The notes under the pieces were generated by a model that worked only from the letters and a program-made list of their open reading frames with translations, was not told where the DNA came from and did no database searches. The position numbers and the translations under genes are program-made. DNA of 37,634 bases from Bizionia sp. GTDB taxonomy: Bacteria > Bacteroidota > Bacteroidia > Flavobacteriales > Flavobacteriaceae. The stretch is from contig JAHDHI010000050.1 in the NCBI GenBank assembly GCA_020631395.1, positions 1 through 37,634 on the forward strand, written 5' to 3'. This document shows, piece by piece, positions 10,001 to 18,096 of the stretch (the first letter of the stretch is position 1; every line of letters begins with the position of its first letter).

Positions 10001-11454
10001 TATGTTACATTCAAGTTGGGTTGCATTCCATTTCTTCCTGCTGGAAGTTTTATGGGGAAACCAGTAGATACCGTCCCTGTGTTATTGGCACTTGGAGGTG
10101 CTATGTTTACAATCCCTGCAGCTGGATTGGCATACTCCATATCTGCAATCATAGTAGGTGCAAAACTGGATGTCTCGGCCATTTCCGGTACTTTGATTAC
10201 ACCATTAACATAATCTGTATCCCCACTGTATTTGGAAATGACAACATTGTTTTTAACGTCCAAGCTATCAACAACAAGAACTTCCCATTCCCTTTTGGCG
10301 CTATTGTATGCAAACGTCCTAACATCTTTGGGGCCATAACCACTAGGGATCTTACTAGGGTCGTAACCAAGATGTACTTTTATCTGTCCTTGTGTTTTTT
10401 GATTCTTCAATTGCAGCCCATAACCTAGATATTTTCCTGATGTAACTGCATCTACATCCATATTCAATGGAATCACATCTTTAAATCGCAGGCCTTCCAA
10501 AAGCAATGTTGCTTCTTTTTCTAAAATATCCTTATCAGGTGTTTCAATTTGTAGGGCGTGAAAATTATACGTTTTATCTGTATCCATTAGTTTTATTGAA
10601 ACAGCATCTCCATTTTTCTTGGAAATGAATTCGTAAGTTGCATCTGCCGGTATGTATGCAACAGGTATTTTTTTATCTATTGTTTCTCCTTCAATGGTAG
10701 AAAACGAAAGTATCAGTTGTTGTGTTGTTTCAGGGAATTCGTCCAAAAAATGCTCAAAAATTCCATTTTCCACTCGTATCGTTTCTCCTAAAACCGCTAC
10801 ACTTTCTATACCTTCTGAAGCATAACCTATTACTTGAATCTTACCATTGTAATTTTTCAGGGTATTTTCAGTCAAGAAAACAGAGTTTGTCCTCTTTTTA
10901 ATTAAGCTAACGCTCACATCTTCTATTTCATAGCGATAATTCTCATCTTTTCGTCTGGTAAAGAATATTTCATTTTCACCTGTTTTCAAAGATTGGGGCG
11001 CTATGAATTCCTCAACTTTATTCCAAGTATCATTCACTTGTACCAACTGACCACCATAAGCCGCTTCTCCATTGATGCTTTTTGTCGTATGGTTGGCACC
11101 CATAACCCCATATAGGTTATAGGTCAATTTCACATCGTATTCTTTTGATGTGTAGTAGTCTGGAAGCGTTATCGTAAAAAAGTTGTCTTTGGCATTTTCT
11201 TTATCCGTATCCGAATCTTTACCTATGATTCCTTTTTTTTCGATGGCTTTGATTACAGTGTTGTAATGTTCTTCAAAACAATATTTTGGATCATCGACCA
11301 ATGGTAGTCCTGGTTCTGTTTCCTCCAAAGACCTACTGTTTATGGTTTTATCATTTACGGCATTTAATGAACAAACATTTATCAAACATATAATTAGCAT
11401 AAAACTTATATGGATACATTTATTTATTGTCGTGTTATTTATAGAGATAGACAT
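1021..11454 (-). CDS. Giant SpvB/FG-GAP/RHS polymorphic toxin with permuted-papain-like tip
   Basis: Secreted 3477-residue protein. An N-terminal signal peptide (about residues 13-32, cleavage after LNA plausible) precedes beta-sandwich-like sequence. An SpvB-type domain follows (STGFPIKLPAGRNGMQPNL near 460). FG-GAP/VCBS calcium-loop motifs of the form D-x-NGD-x-x-PD lie near 845, 928, 1675, 1758, 1848 and 1938. YD/RHS repeats run from about 2200 to 2950. The RHS core (SDHLGSS, LPYGG, YYYGARYYNP) occupies about 3165-3270 and ends at DPDGM. The last 200 residues are the variable tip: His about 3292 (GHMGAI) precedes Cys about 3398 (GNNCTDACE). That His-before-Cys order is typical of permuted papain (LRAT/PPPDE/NlpC-like) folds. 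By analogy with TcB/TcC and RHS proteins the shell should encase and release the tip. The gene starts 11 nt after the T9SS cargo gene, so they are probably co-transcribed. The toxin target is unknown. Confidence 0.88.
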   Translation of the reverse strand: MSISINNTTINKCIHISFMLIICLINVCSLNAVNDKTINSRSLEETEPGLPLVDDPKYCFEEHYNTVIKAIEKKGIIGKDSDTDKENAKDNFFTITLPDYYTSKEYDVKLTYNLYGVMGANHTTKSINGEAAYGGQLVQVNDTWNKVEEFIAPQSLKTGENEIFFTRRKDENYRYEIEDVSVSLIKKRTNSVFLTENTLKNYNGKIQVIGYASEGIESVAVLGETIRVENGIFEHFLDEFPETTQQLILSFSTIEGETIDKKIPVAYIPADATYEFISKKNGDAVSIKLMDTDKTYNFHALQIETPDKDILEKEATLLLEGLRFKDVIPLNMDVDAVTSGKYLGYGLQLKNQKTQGQIKVHLGYDPSKIPSGYGPKDVRTFAYNSAKREWEVLVVDSLDVKNNVVISKYSGDTDYVNGVIKVPEMAETSSFAPTMIADMEYANPAAGIVNIAPPSANNTGTVSTGFPIKLPAGRNGMQPNLNVTYNSEGGNGWMGLGWNLQLPAITLDTRWGVPRFDETYETEIYQLNGEQLVLKVGSEYTSPHRYSGDITRSNNREFYLRKEGSYLKIVRSGSSPSNYSWVVTDKLGNKSYYGEDNSSVIKDESINANITHWALSKTVDPFGNEVRYFYEKNTTTINGVSAQYFYPSSIEYTMTTGVSNPTYYQVDFTREDANREDINLSARTGVLMTTNHELLSEINIKYSNNGVFEAIRSYQFDYIDSAFKKKQLSKISEYDAAGLLFYSNTMEYYNDTENNNGAIVPSSNVVSISSNEPNTSLAGLIYGIAPDNLELPLGSVLGTSTTSGFSAGLRVGLGLGPAVTKVNNSIGGSYNYSQNKEKTKISFMDINGDGLPDKVYKKNGELVFAPNKWNKDTNEGEFATPRPISGISTLDETKTRTHGFGWDANAVVIGVGKSQSNTKTRTDGYFVDFNGDGLPDMVKDGTVKFNLAKSNSIYTGIEFDNEVDQTENPIVGGGQLHSDIITNIQSELESLNELRANHPQFDHVQSWKAPYTGTITILGDAQLVIKNDCGNDNEDNKFRLKIEHASASQTEGVTTILPNSEKELTEQNQTETYNLTNVSVQKGDVLFFRTHNENYGCGGTVSWSPVVGYPNGSGVIGNAKDENGHTIYRFDSEESFIMNNGGGWTPNAEDITASIAFNLDDDSYGEHQFSDDIRFNVEKITYKHVQSGDNAGDIIEEETESQVWSHTYRSESENGIIDPSPMPSGFTNVQDQYATGGQYSYSYRFYVDSDSNVKWSDINWKPQVSGNDSGTQYPAVSYEIYEDVVNQDFYWVNANTFVQPIINPEIEGDEDKPLMTITHDLFNQETYYPLIGSLEDEAFPIEIHWVVKQKIGTEARTLRKNSFYIYKEDCEFLSCNTFRDASGNIIDPTAQDYDEELSSFNLTKAEVQELKNNAGIVYSAFYINNKAFGIGNTANGYVQLHEDEVANYTYPVKIIRKPFIAKDPTFIGTTYRGWVPFLYNGGVQVSYTEEGEIVLEENGQEATVHFDGNIDMGVFNPNVDEDDINDQINTDNPDEVEVDLNATVTRYTTYQQKNEHNCYTNGAIFNKPIDLDTIDPESFNDSNVIYGYNENNALVSSLGRFGEANLYDLYIDPSTENQNFIGLELISKSVGKAKTLKVTLPLDEDNPTDGPSAGGSGTNSEGHSKTLNQYLDLNGDRYPDIVTEGTIQFTNMDGSLSDKTSGNDFTSGGRNKDVTTGVNIAGMSPNSSESDDNSKTKTSINSGINTGQGKAYDTRLWADINGDGLPDKVTIGSSSVKVRLNTGYSFSDEIVWGSDYMNLKTSTRTNDSNGLGLGGDIDGLAENTSASFAFGFGAGNSTANGNAALIDVNGDGLPDLVKQESNGIFEFHLNTGTHFESDSTAFYSGGQMDENYSLTGNVYGSFTYGFFFTIFGIQIKTTFTPTAGLNAGVNEKRIVVQDINGDGFPDIIEKGDDNTSVTARINKLKKTHKLKSVKNALGGNWTVDYTREGNTFDMPQSQWVLSTIATHDGFTADEGFGTNETLTTVTYSGPKQDRRERDFIGFNKVTIEEQNPSNEAVFRESSQHYHTDNIYLKGALHSSSLKANGTLLSSTSTTYNIMNPEAPETNLYPTTGSEYLQSGLNATSLDKSRLFVAPVKTVSTTHENEGNESLSVEQHFTKYDGYGNLLTYINLGDTYTSAAPTDAYKTEIEYHPSTSMDVDNGVGFAKTIKVSRKNDGALLRQRFATYHKNKLSTITTKLNDTETSTVNLGYDAYGNLEESTSPGGFKTFLEYDEKVHSYPVSVSNSYGETSTSDYDYAFGVPTLVTDTNGQEMRTRIDNRGRLVEVTAPNEMETVNGWTLRMQYQGEDAVPTAFNGSNYVIPAQGSFSWDTAASQTESDAKHHAVTRHYVEDAHQEQLLTVSLIDGMGKAIQLKKTLYANSNASTPLRWLISGKEEKDAFGRILKNYLPTTSTGYPQDPNNLSATVFGYESGTYPSTIDPTIMAYDAKNRVISVNQPGPTQPGENELAIIEYGVEDGMFKTSSTNELNQTMDTYTDVKGRQRKTIRNGELTTEFHYNAIGEKTRVKNHQGYETFYAYDLAGRRLSEKHPDRGLCLYTYDTSGNLVSKQTSNLISGEPQSTINYIYDDYKRRLTEITYPLNSENNVTYAYGASNSLEAKAVNAVGRLFMQTDATGVQGFGYDNLGNLTTHLRGVAAAGKQTFWFNTKWEYDSHNRIKEIIYPDNETVTYNYNQGGNLDNIYRTIGSFEKGDIVTKIKYNDLGERTSIEYGNGTITEYTYDDRRRLEDLKHQFTGFEVTNRYAYDALNNVKSLTTQNPNNSLSTSGQLGGPIQHNYTYDDYNRLVHADGRYTGPNDYDSSLLAQEYNLDMTYDLAHNILSKTQTHVQGAVSNHSNPIATPETMVKTNYHLVYNNYATGNHVVSNQNESFGYVQPHAPQEIIETPDAIAMDSTDPRYKKKRMEYDANGNQTVIKQVVFEGEQGAATDGIVEQKEITLLRNLWDEENRLRAVDTNPEESGAHPIAIYTYDASGERTVRYVPGRVDVKSNANDVSLNERDETMLYPSAMLTAKAQGAPANPDNKGIASYTKHYYMGSERVHSTLGTATNLGLFPSSMDNVFPSIRTLANASVQEATTGVLTTYMALNQNVSLPTPIIEGELTRYAHDKTKYNAYWYHSDHLGSSSYITNLKGVVSQHMEYLPYGGLLVDEHKSSYNTPYKFNAKELDEETGNYYYGARYYNPKFSIWLGVDPLAEQMPEWSSYNYTFSNPIKYTDPDGMAPLDFTLLIAENGAGGQGHMGAIIQDGDGNYHYVTMGAIGSYGSRAFVSEGVSGNTALVPLHGVSSMEEAIELVKKLDTYNEPYTDHVTFSTDSNTDQLIYENIKEKAIDINSQKEKYHFIGNNCTDACERPIEEATGVELPSRPQPNSNFRKIKKDKNQTQKKINRLQNIRNSDKVNKNSIKESIYKESIQVQDNTKIKNRTL

Positions 11455-11465
11455 GGCTGTTATAT

Positions 11466-14192
11466 TTATTTGATGATTACACGGTCTGTTGCTACCGTAC
11501 CATTAGTTGTAGTTGTTATTATTATGTAGGTCCCAGATGTTTTCAAATTGAAAGGGACTTTATAGTTTGAAGATCCATCGATTTGCTTTTCATAAAGTTG
11601 CGCTCCTCCAATTGTAAAGAGCTTCACAATCCCTTCAAACTTTTCAGTGGAGAATACCTTATAAGTAAAAGTAGTATTGGCCTCAGCTGGGTTGGGGTAC
11701 ACTTTGGTTTCCAGTATTACCTTGGAATCAAGTATGCTTTCTTCTTGATTTCCTTGTTGTGAATTGCCAGCAATAAGGTTATTACCATTTTCTGGACATA
11801 TAAAATCTGGAGCAAAAGATTGGCTTTGGGTACAATTTGTAATTGGGTCTGTAGCAACTACTGTAAACTTGTCTTTTTCTTTACTAGAGTTAATACAATC
11901 TATTGTAATAATTGGTCCATTCCCATTAAAATAAGGGACATCATCTTTAAACCATTGATATGTAACATTTGGATTTGTAACCTCATTAGAGGCATCTATA
12001 ACTATAGAGTTACCAAAAGTGTAATTAAAAACAGGAAGTTGTGGATTGGTATAATCTACACAAGCTACACCTCCATCACAATAGTTTTCCAAACTTGCAT
12101 AGATATCCAAACCTAAACCTCCAGTTGGTTCTGTAAAGTTAATAGTGTCTGTAACAGTATTTCCAGAATCGTCTACAATTGTTATGGTATAGGTTCCATA
12201 ATCAATATCCGTAATAATGTATATTGTATTATCACTATTATCATAAACATAATTTACGTCTCCATTAATTCCAGATAAGGTTATACTAATAGGAGCTACT
12301 CCTCCTACAACTTTAATGGCCAAAGAATTATGTAATGCATCACAAGCCTCTATTATTTCAACATTTACCAGAATGTCCGTAGAACTAATTTCTATTTCAT
12401 CTTCTACAACACATGCTCTATCCCCACTAGTTACAACTGCTTTATAAATTCCTGGTTCTGTAACTGTAAGAATACTGTTTGTTTCTTGAAGCAATGTGTT
12501 GTCTTCATACCAAGCATAAGTGGCCTCTGGGTCTGTGATATTTTGTCCTGCATCCAACAGTATACTTTGTGTAAATCCACTAAAAGATTGATCCGGCCCT
12601 AAATCCAATGTAAAATCCCATGCGGCTGTAGTAAATTCTAATTCTGTTACCAAACCTTCCACATCTTCTACCGTAACCGTGTAGGTTGTATTATTGTCTA
12701 CATCAACAACATAAGAGGGTTCATTTGTATCTGCTTCAATAGTTCCTTGAGTGGAATCAACTGTAATATGATACTCTGGAACGCCTCCTGTAATATCAAT
12801 GGTTGCTTTGAGTTCGTCTCCTTCACAACCTGAAACCTGAGCTAGCACTATCATTTCTGGGCCTGCTCCAAATGTAAATTGGTCATAGACACTTTTATCT
12901 GAATCGAAAAACACATCTTTAAAAATGGCTACGCCTTCTTCTAGATTAATTTCTCCTGAATAATAATTTACATTGTCATTATTAAAATCTGATACTTCAT
13001 CATTTCCTATATGTTTATCTTTTAGCAACCAGAGTTTGTCATCTGGGTTGTCCGTTAAATATTGTATCACATAACTAGATAGGTATAATTTAAAATAAAT
13101 GGGGTAAGTATCTGTAAGCTCACCTGTTCGCTGTGCTAGCCATACTTTTGGCCAAAATTTAACTTGGTCATTATTTTCATTGGTGAATGTTGCATTTAAC
13201 CCATTGTCTCCAAATACCAAAAAGTGATTATTACGAATTGTAGTCAATCCTTGCTTTTCCACATTGGTTTCTACGATATCGCCTACTGCTGATACCAAAT
13301 GCTCTTTATGATGTGTACTTTCGCTCTGTAGTTGGTTCAAGCCTGAAATATTATCTCTTCCAAAACCAAAAATGCGATTAGAAAAGATATTATTATTGGA
13401 TGCATCCCAAAATATGAGATTCCTTGAATTTAAATAAGACGTATTACCAGATAAGGTTATTCCATATTTTAAAGCTAGATAACTGTCTACTCTATTTCTT
13501 TCATTTCTACTTAACTCTCTAGGAAAAGAGATAAACTCAGGAAAACTACCTACAAAATCTTCATCTTCCATCTCTTCCCCAAGATTAATTTCTGTTGTCT
13601 TACCTATATGGAAAGCGGTTTCCCCTTCCTGTCCATAAGATTTGAATTTCTTATCTATGTTATAATGGCTGGTATGATAAAAATTAATATGTGCATTCTC
13701 ATTGCTACCATAATCTGCTGCTATCTCATTTGCAGATAAGTTTGTTGTATTAAAATTGAAAAAATTTCTAATTATTGACTTTTCAAATACAAGAGGTGAT
13801 GATTCCCAATCGCTTGCTATATGTGAAAAAGCTTTATTTGTCGCAACAGGTTCTCCCACAAAAAAGACATTTCTTCCTGTGGCGTTTTCCAAAGGCGCCA
13901 CATAAGTTATAATGCCTTCTTTTGAATATATAGAAGGATTAAAGTTAAATAAATCCTTTTCATGTGTCCCTTCTATCGGGGTAATGGCAATATCGGTTTG
14001 GGCTGAGTTTTCATAAACTCCAGTATCTACATCGTCCCAATCCCCTATATACCAAACTTCTGCCCCTGTGACTCCACCGGGAAAATTTTGTGCAGTTAAC
14101 GAGATACTTGCAAGAATAAAACTGAATACTAATAGTCTCATAGAATTATATTTTTTTGACACATTTTTTGTTCTTTTGAATTTATAAGTCAT
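11466..14192 (-). CDS. T9SS-secreted modular surface protein, type A sorting domain
   Basis: 908 residues. A basic N-terminus leads into a signal peptide ending SLTAQ near residue 35. The middle carries a pattern common in large flavobacterial extracellular proteins (FPRELSRNERNRVDSYLALK, then YGITL, about 225-250). Ig/PKD-like repeats with GGV-x-PI, W(Y/F)xD and TYTVTV motifs run from about 450 to 800. The C-terminus is a typical type A sorting domain (KVYPNPA near 835, then GTYII and VATDRVIIK at the end), directing export through T9SS. The first ATG is preferred because AAGG lies just upstream; an internal ATG at codon 18 would give a shorter signal peptide. It is first in a two-gene unit with the RHS toxin and may be a surface partner or adhesin. 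No enzymatic motif was seen. Confidence 0.85.
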   Translation of the reverse strand: MTYKFKRTKNVSKKYNSMRLLVFSFILASISLTAQNFPGGVTGAEVWYIGDWDDVDTGVYENSAQTDIAITPIEGTHEKDLFNFNPSIYSKEGIITYVAPLENATGRNVFFVGEPVATNKAFSHIASDWESSPLVFEKSIIRNFFNFNTTNLSANEIAADYGSNENAHINFYHTSHYNIDKKFKSYGQEGETAFHIGKTTEINLGEEMEDEDFVGSFPEFISFPRELSRNERNRVDSYLALKYGITLSGNTSYLNSRNLIFWDASNNNIFSNRIFGFGRDNISGLNQLQSESTHHKEHLVSAVGDIVETNVEKQGLTTIRNNHFLVFGDNGLNATFTNENNDQVKFWPKVWLAQRTGELTDTYPIYFKLYLSSYVIQYLTDNPDDKLWLLKDKHIGNDEVSDFNNDNVNYYSGEINLEEGVAIFKDVFFDSDKSVYDQFTFGAGPEMIVLAQVSGCEGDELKATIDITGGVPEYHITVDSTQGTIEADTNEPSYVVDVDNNTTYTVTVEDVEGLVTELEFTTAAWDFTLDLGPDQSFSGFTQSILLDAGQNITDPEATYAWYEDNTLLQETNSILTVTEPGIYKAVVTSGDRACVVEDEIEISSTDILVNVEIIEACDALHNSLAIKVVGGVAPISITLSGINGDVNYVYDNSDNTIYIITDIDYGTYTITIVDDSGNTVTDTINFTEPTGGLGLDIYASLENYCDGGVACVDYTNPQLPVFNYTFGNSIVIDASNEVTNPNVTYQWFKDDVPYFNGNGPIITIDCINSSKEKDKFTVVATDPITNCTQSQSFAPDFICPENGNNLIAGNSQQGNQEESILDSKVILETKVYPNPAEANTTFTYKVFSTEKFEGIVKLFTIGGAQLYEKQIDGSSNYKVPFNLKTSGTYIIITTTTNGTVATDRVIIK

Positions 14193-14711
14193 TTAAACCT
14201 TATTGAAGTAAAAGTGTATTTGTTAAGTCACAAATAAAATAGGTTTGTACTTTTATTAAAAGATGGATTTCATATATGCTAGCGATAATTTCATATTCGT
14301 TTTTGAATTATGCTTTTTCTCCTATTCAAAGACAGATGATTCTGCTTGACATCTAGTTTTAAAATTTTAAAATAAATATGAAAAGTGCTAATTTACCATA
14401 TGTAGAAACCTTTTATTCCTTGGAGTTTTCACTAGTAACAAGCTAACGGAAATTGTTTTTCATAGCTCTTGAATGACTTTATTCCTACTCAAACCTTGCA
14501 ATCGTTAAAAATGAACGCTAGCCATTACTCTTTATTGAATCGAGTGCCAGCGAAGGAACTCAGATTAGTAACAAAAAAAACACTATGCCTTTAACTAAAA
14601 AACCAGAACTATTAAGTTCTAGTTTTTAGTTTTGAATATATTAACACCATTAAAAATATCATTTGATACTATTACACTAAAAACTAAGTTATCTATCTAT
14701 ACCAATTATAG
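14193..14711. other. Divergent intergenic region with repeat-like debris
   Basis: 519 bp between the divergent T9SS-cargo and PBP1A genes, so it must hold both promoters. I could not pick out a convincing TTG/TAnnTTTG pair for either. The stretch 14425-14570 shares words with the 742-880 repeats (GAACGCTAGC; CACTAGT...CTAACGG), suggesting a decayed copy of the same intergenic element. An imperfect hairpin is annotated separately. No ORF of note. Confidence 0.5.
14593..14631. terminator. Imperfect hairpin upstream of the PBP1A gene
   Basis: AACTAAAAAACCAGAACT pairs with AGTTCTAGTTTTTAGTT across an ATTA loop, with one mismatch and one bulge. Its position in a divergent promoter region makes a terminator role odd. 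It may insulate the two genes or be part of the repeat debris. Confidence 0.4.
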
Positions 14712-16991
14712 ATGTTTAAAAAAGTTAAAAATATAATTACTAATTCCTATTTAAAAAAATTCCTTTTATATGGCATTAGTGCTATTACAGGGATACTATT
14801 ACTTCTTTTTCTAAGCGTATACTTTGGTTTCTGGGGAGAAATTCCTTCCAAAGAAGAAATTACAGAAATAAAGTTTTCAAGTGCTACAGAAGTGCTTTCT
14901 GACGACGGTAAATTAATTGGTAAACTTTATATTGATGATAGGCAGCCTATAACCTATGATGAAGTACCAAAACATTTAATAAACGCTTTAATAGCTACAG
15001 AAGATGTTCGCTTTTTTGAGCACGAAGGCATTGATTATAATAGTTTAATTCGTGTATTTTTTAAATCTATTTTATTAAGAAACAATTCATCTGGTGGAGG
15101 AAGTACTATTTCTCAACAATTAGTTAAAAATATTTATCCAAGAAAACGATTAGGTAAACTAGGTATTATTGTACATAAAATGCGAGAAGGCATAATAGCA
15201 AAACGTATTGAAAAAATATATTCTAAAGAAGACATCTTACTCCAGTATTTAAATATTGTTCCTTTCAGTGATAATACATTTGGGATTGAAAGTACTGCTA
15301 AAAAATTTTTTAATAAAAAAACTAAAGACTTATCTATAATAGAAAGCGCGACAATAGTAGCTATGTTAAAAGCGACGCATTCTTATAACCCTAGACTCTA
15401 TCCCAAGAAAAGTAGAACAAGACGAAATGTGGTTTTGTCTCAAATGAACAAGTATGGCTACCTTGATGATGAACAATTGGCAATTGAAAAAGAAAAACCC
15501 CTAACGCTTAGTTATAAAGACTATAGTCCTGATAAAGGAATAGCTCCATATTTTAGAGCACAGGTTCAAAAAAAATTACAAGAATGGTGCAATAAAAATA
15601 AAGACGAGAACGGAGAAAACTATAACCCTTATACTAGTGGCTTGAAAGTTCATACCACTTTAAATTATGATATGCAGCTACTTGCTGAAGATGCAATAAA
15701 AGAACATATGGCCGTTTTACAAAAGACTTTCGAAAACGAGCATGGCAAAAATGCACCATGGCTAAATAAGGATTTAATTGCAAGCGAGTTGGAGAAGACA
15801 AATACGTTTAATTCATTAAAGAAAAAAGGCTATTCCAAGAAAGAAATATATGATTCTTTAAAAGTACATCGTAATTTAAAATTATTTGATTGGAGGGGCT
15901 ACAAACTAGTAAAAGGAACTGTAATAGATAGTATTAAGCATCATTTAAAGTTTTTAAATGTAGGGATGATTGCCCTAGAGCCTACCAATGGCGGTGTAAA
16001 ATCTTGGGTTGGCGGGATAGATTTTGAGTTTTTCAAATATGATCATGTTAGCCAAAGTAAACGTCAAGTAGGGTCAACTTTCAAACCTATTGTTTATGCC
16101 GCAGCTTTAGAAAACGGAATGCATCCTTGCGAGTACATTCCTGCAAAAGTGATTACTTATAAAAATTTAGAGAATTGGGCTCCAGAAAATTCTTCAAACG
16201 TAGATCCCGATAAGCGATATTCTATGAAAACAGCTTTAAGTAGGTCTATTAATACGTGTGCTGTAAAAGTTTTAGAAGAGACAGGAATAAAAAGAACAAC
16301 TAAAATGGCTCAAAAAATGGGTATAAGATCTAATATTCCGCAAGTACCATCAATGGCTTTAGGAACGGCGGAATTGTCTTTATTGGAATTAGCTAAAGTA
16401 TATTCTTGCTTTGTAAATAATAGTAAACCATCAGACCCCTTTTTAATAACAAAAATCACTGATAAAACTGGTAACGTTTTAGAAGATTTTACGCTTAAAA
16501 AGTCAATTCAAAAGGTTTTTTCTGAGACCACTAGGCAAACCATGATAGAGTACATGAAGGAAACTGTTAATGGAGGTACAGCTATTAGACTTAGAAGCAA
16601 ATATAAATTAAAGAATGATATTGCAGGAAAGACTGGAACAACACAAAACAATAAAGATGGTTGGTTTATGGGGATTACACCAAAACTGATTGTTGGCACT
16701 TGGGTAGGAGTTGATAATCATAATATTGGTTTTAAATCTACTAAATATGGTCAAGGTGCACATTCTGCATTGCCCATTTTTGCATTATTAATGCAGAAAA
16801 TGAATAAGCAAGAAAAATTCAACTCCATTACCAATGCTAAATTCACTAAAACATCTCCCGCTGTATTGGAAAGATTAGAATGTCGAGATTATATTGATGA
16901 AAATTTTCTTAGAAGATTATTCGCTAAACGAAAACAACAGCGTTTTAATACTCCTTCTAAAAGAAAGCGAAGAAGGAAAAGAAAACACTAA
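14712..16991 (+). CDS. Class A penicillin-binding protein (PBP1A-like)
   Basis: Bifunctional peptidoglycan synthase of 759 residues: glycan polymerisation plus D-Ala transpeptidation in the periplasm. A single N-terminal membrane helix (about 17-39) anchors it. The glycosyltransferase domain shows the catalytic Glu97 in TEDVRFFEHEGID and the STISQQLVKN motif (131-140). The transpeptidase domain shows all three penicillin-binding motifs: S455-TFK, S512-I-N514 and K640-T-G642. The C-terminus is a very basic tail (KRKRRRKRKH). It stands alone on the plus strand between two minus-strand units and ends just before a hairpin terminator. The family assignment is firm; the exact paralogue within PBP1A/PBP1C-like families is less so. 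Confidence 0.93.
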   Translation: MFKKVKNIITNSYLKKFLLYGISAITGILLLLFLSVYFGFWGEIPSKEEITEIKFSSATEVLSDDGKLIGKLYIDDRQPITYDEVPKHLINALIATEDVRFFEHEGIDYNSLIRVFFKSILLRNNSSGGGSTISQQLVKNIYPRKRLGKLGIIVHKMREGIIAKRIEKIYSKEDILLQYLNIVPFSDNTFGIESTAKKFFNKKTKDLSIIESATIVAMLKATHSYNPRLYPKKSRTRRNVVLSQMNKYGYLDDEQLAIEKEKPLTLSYKDYSPDKGIAPYFRAQVQKKLQEWCNKNKDENGENYNPYTSGLKVHTTLNYDMQLLAEDAIKEHMAVLQKTFENEHGKNAPWLNKDLIASELEKTNTFNSLKKKGYSKKEIYDSLKVHRNLKLFDWRGYKLVKGTVIDSIKHHLKFLNVGMIALEPTNGGVKSWVGGIDFEFFKYDHVSQSKRQVGSTFKPIVYAAALENGMHPCEYIPAKVITYKNLENWAPENSSNVDPDKRYSMKTALSRSINTCAVKVLEETGIKRTTKMAQKMGIRSNIPQVPSMALGTAELSLLELAKVYSCFVNNSKPSDPFLITKITDKTGNVLEDFTLKKSIQKVFSETTRQTMIEYMKETVNGGTAIRLRSKYKLKNDIAGKTGTTQNNKDGWFMGITPKLIVGTWVGVDNHNIGFKSTKYGQGAHSALPIFALLMQKMNKQEKFNSITNAKFTKTSPAVLERLECRDYIDENFLRRLFAKRKQQRFNTPSKRKRRRKRKH

Positions 16992-17079
16992 TTTAATTTA
17001 TAAAAAATATTAGTAAGTCTGTCTTGTCCAGAAATATTTCACTTTTTGCCGCTATTAGCTAAAAGCTATTAAAACTAGA

Positions 17080-17108
17080 AACCTTTACATTTCTGTAAAG
17101 GCTTTCTT
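17080..17108 (+). terminator. Intrinsic terminator after the PBP1A gene
   Basis: CCTTTAC-ATTTCT-GTAAAGG stem-loop extended by AGAAA/TTTCT flanks and followed by a T-rich tail, about 90 bp past the PBP1A stop. The near-symmetric flanks also let it act on transcripts from the PPTase side. Confidence 0.65.
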
Positions 17109-17252
17109 AATTTATTCATTGTATACTCGAAACGGCACTCGTCTGACTCTGGCATATTAGCTCTATATGGCATTACATATCTTGACAACCTTTCATTATG
17201 GATATTCTAAAGGGTGTACCGTCTTGTAAATCAATCTCCATAAGATAAACCC

Positions 17253-17903
17253 TTATTCTATTTCTCCTATCTTCTGAAATACCAATTGCTCCTGCTTTAC
17301 TTTTTCATCCAAAGCCAAATGGCAGATGTTTTCGTTGCCAACATTCAACTTCTTTAGATACCAAGTCTGATTATCAATCGTAGTTTTATTCTCTCTTATT
17401 GAAAATGACTTCAAAGGAATATTCAATCCCTTTCCAATAGCTTTGACAACGGCTTCTTTTTTTGTCCAATATGAATAAAAGGCTGCTGTCTTGTCAATGG
17501 CTTTATTTATTTCATTCCATTCATTGGGCGTCATATGGGTCTTGAACGGCGAAACATCAATGCTTCTAATTTGCTCTATGTCTATACCCAACATATTTAT
17601 ATCACTGATGGCACAAACAACAAATCGTCCTGAATGTGAAATACTGAAGTTTATATTTCCTTCAATAAAGGGTTTTTGAAAAGAATTGTATTGCAATCTA
17701 TTAAGGGGATCATCATTATAACTCCCTAAATCATGAAGCCCCTTACGGATTAACAACTTACCAATCAATGATGCTTGTTGATCTTCCCAATTTCTAAATC
17801 GCCTTATTCTTATTTGAATCTCATTTGGAAGTGAGCAAAGAAGCTTGTCGAATGATTTCTTCTGAAAACCTTCATTCAACTCATAACAATAGACATGAAT
17901 CAC
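17253..17903 (-). CDS. Sfp-type 4'-phosphopantetheinyl transferase
   Basis: Transfers phosphopantetheine from CoA to carrier-protein serines, here presumably the two T domains of the NRPS. The 216 residues show the family signatures: FSISHSG (86-92), the Mg-binding LGIDIE (105-110) and WTKKEAVVKAIGKG (146-159). It is the last gene of the biosynthetic cluster, 193 bp after the MbtH gene with a hairpin in between, so it may be read through or made from its own promoter. Sampled G+C is lower than in the neighbouring tailoring genes (15/60 in the line at 17641), closer to host level. It could therefore be a resident PPTase that the cluster recruited. Confidence 0.9.
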   Translation of the reverse strand: MIHVYCYELNEGFQKKSFDKLLCSLPNEIQIRIRRFRNWEDQQASLIGKLLIRKGLHDLGSYNDDPLNRLQYNSFQKPFIEGNINFSISHSGRFVVCAISDINMLGIDIEQIRSIDVSPFKTHMTPNEWNEINKAIDKTAAFYSYWTKKEAVVKAIGKGLNIPLKSFSIRENKTTIDNQTWYLKKLNVGNENICHLALDEKVKQEQLVFQKIGEIE

Positions 17904-18063
17904 TTTTTATTTTTAGTTTTGAATGTTTCCTTTTCTTTTTAACCCATCTTGACAATTATCGAAAAGAAGTGTGTGTTAGCCTAAGAGCTACACTATGAAA
18001 CGACTTTTTCATTGTATGTAACATGGAGTTGCCATCACTAAAAACCAACTTGAAAAAGCTTAT

Positions 18064-18093
18064 ACCAATTCTAGTTTGAAATGACTGGAATTG
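18064..18093 (-). terminator. Hairpin just after the MbtH stop codon
   Basis: CCAATTCTAGT pairs with ACTGGAATTGG (one G-T pair) around an eight-base loop, three bases beyond the MbtH stop. The tail in the minus direction is only weakly T-rich. It may partly end the main biosynthetic transcript ahead of the PPTase gene. Confidence 0.5.
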
Positions 18094-18096
18094 GCA

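Noticed and set aside
2491-10428. Several plus-strand reading frames inside the RHS gene
   Set aside because: They lie wholly within the 3477-residue minus-strand gene, show no known domain and look like shadows of repetitive coding sequence.
14627-14634. TAGTTTTG as the -7 element of the PBP1A promoter
   Set aside because: It matches TAnnTTTG but overlaps a hairpin arm and has no TTG at the expected distance upstream.
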